Below are positions 6,181-6,292 of a DNA stretch of 6,292 bases, piece after piece. The stretch lies in the NCBI GenBank assembly GCA_016867615.1, contig VGJG01000109.1, forward strand, positions 1 through 6,292, given 5' to 3'. This stretch comes from Candidatus Aminicenantota bacterium (lineage in GTDB: Bacteria; Acidobacteriota; Aminicenantia; Aminicenantales; JAFGAV01). Under the pieces are notes generated by a model. The model searched no databases and was not told the origin of the DNA. It saw only the letters and a list, made by a program, of their open reading frames with translations. The first letter of the stretch is position 1. Each line of letters begins with the position of its first letter. A program made the translations under genes and the position numbers.

Positions 6181-6292
6181 CTCCTCGGGCACGAGCTCGT
6201 TCAGCCGGATGAGCTCCTTGAGGTACCACTCGGGGAATTGGAGCGGGTTGCGCTTCCGAGTGGCCGGGTCGTAGAGCCAGAGCTTGTTGTAT
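6172..6292 (-). CDS. Partial unrecognised protein, C-terminal 39 residues
   Basis: On the minus strand an open frame enters from the right edge and ends at TAG (complement of 6172-6174). The visible tail reads as a plausible protein end: a Trp/Tyr-rich YNKLWLYDP stretch, a basic TRKRNP turn, then an amphipathic helix containing FPEWYLKELIRLNEL and a charged VPEEKK terminus. Codon use is G/C-ending like the neighbours, supporting a real gene. It converges on the operon with only 15 nt between stop codons and is therefore transcribed separately. I do not recognise the family; the N-terminal part is outside the window. Confidence 0.65.
   Translation of the reverse strand, partial: YNKLWLYDPATRKRNPLQFPEWYLKELIRLNELVPEEKK

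Noticed and set aside
1..6292. CRISPR arrays, tRNA/rRNA genes, insertion sequences, attachment sites, long direct repeats
   Set aside because: None seen on reading the window; no regularly spaced repeats, transposase-like frames or RNA-gene signatures were found.

Overview
The window is GC-rich, with G/C-dominated third codon positions, Shine-Dalgarno sites and overlapping genes. It comes from a diderm (Gram-negative type) bacterium, because it encodes a signal-peptide-bearing outer-membrane beta-barrel. The long multidomain proteins and general style would fit an uncultured Acidobacteriota/Aminicenantes-like lineage. That taxonomic guess is an impression only, as nothing here is a phylogenetic marker.

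Layout: (1) nt 1-258 (+) is the 3' part of a small helix-turn-helix gene, probably the C-terminal end of an Xre-like regulator or antitoxin. (2) nt 127-242 is a short, relatively A-rich stretch with a weak candidate promoter. (3) nt 243-6156 (+) is a tight three-gene operon whose genes overlap by 4 nt each (ATGA, then TTGA). Its genes are a 1309-aa exported, C-terminally membrane-anchored polysaccharide-modifying protein (DUF2334/NodB-like deacetylase, GATase-like domains, TIM-barrel glycoside-hydrolase-like domain, beta-domains), a 430-aa membrane family-2 glycosyltransferase with the full processive-synthase motif set, and a 232-aa outer-membrane beta-barrel of about 12 strands. (4) nt 6172-6292 (-) is the C-terminal end of an unrecognised gene converging on the operon.

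How the genes may work together (inference): the glycosyltransferase would polymerise a sugar and pass it through the inner membrane. The large protein, held on the periplasmic face, would deacetylate and/or cut the chain. The barrel would sit at the outer membrane as exit route or outer-membrane modifier. This is the logic of PgaABC (poly-N-acetylglucosamine) and related synthase-dependent exopolysaccharide systems. The parts differ, however: the deacetylase is of the DUF2334 type, the anchor is a C-terminal transmembrane helix rather than a lipid, the barrel is small with no TPR domain, and no PgaD- or PilZ-like c-di-GMP component is visible. It is the best candidate in the window for an undescribed system.

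A second point of interest is an A8G4 run near the 3' end of the glycosyltransferase gene. It forms an in-phase A_AAA_AAG heptamer with an AGGAG 11 nt upstream, resembling the dnaX -1 frameshift signal, and a -1 shift would enter the reading frame of the beta-barrel gene.
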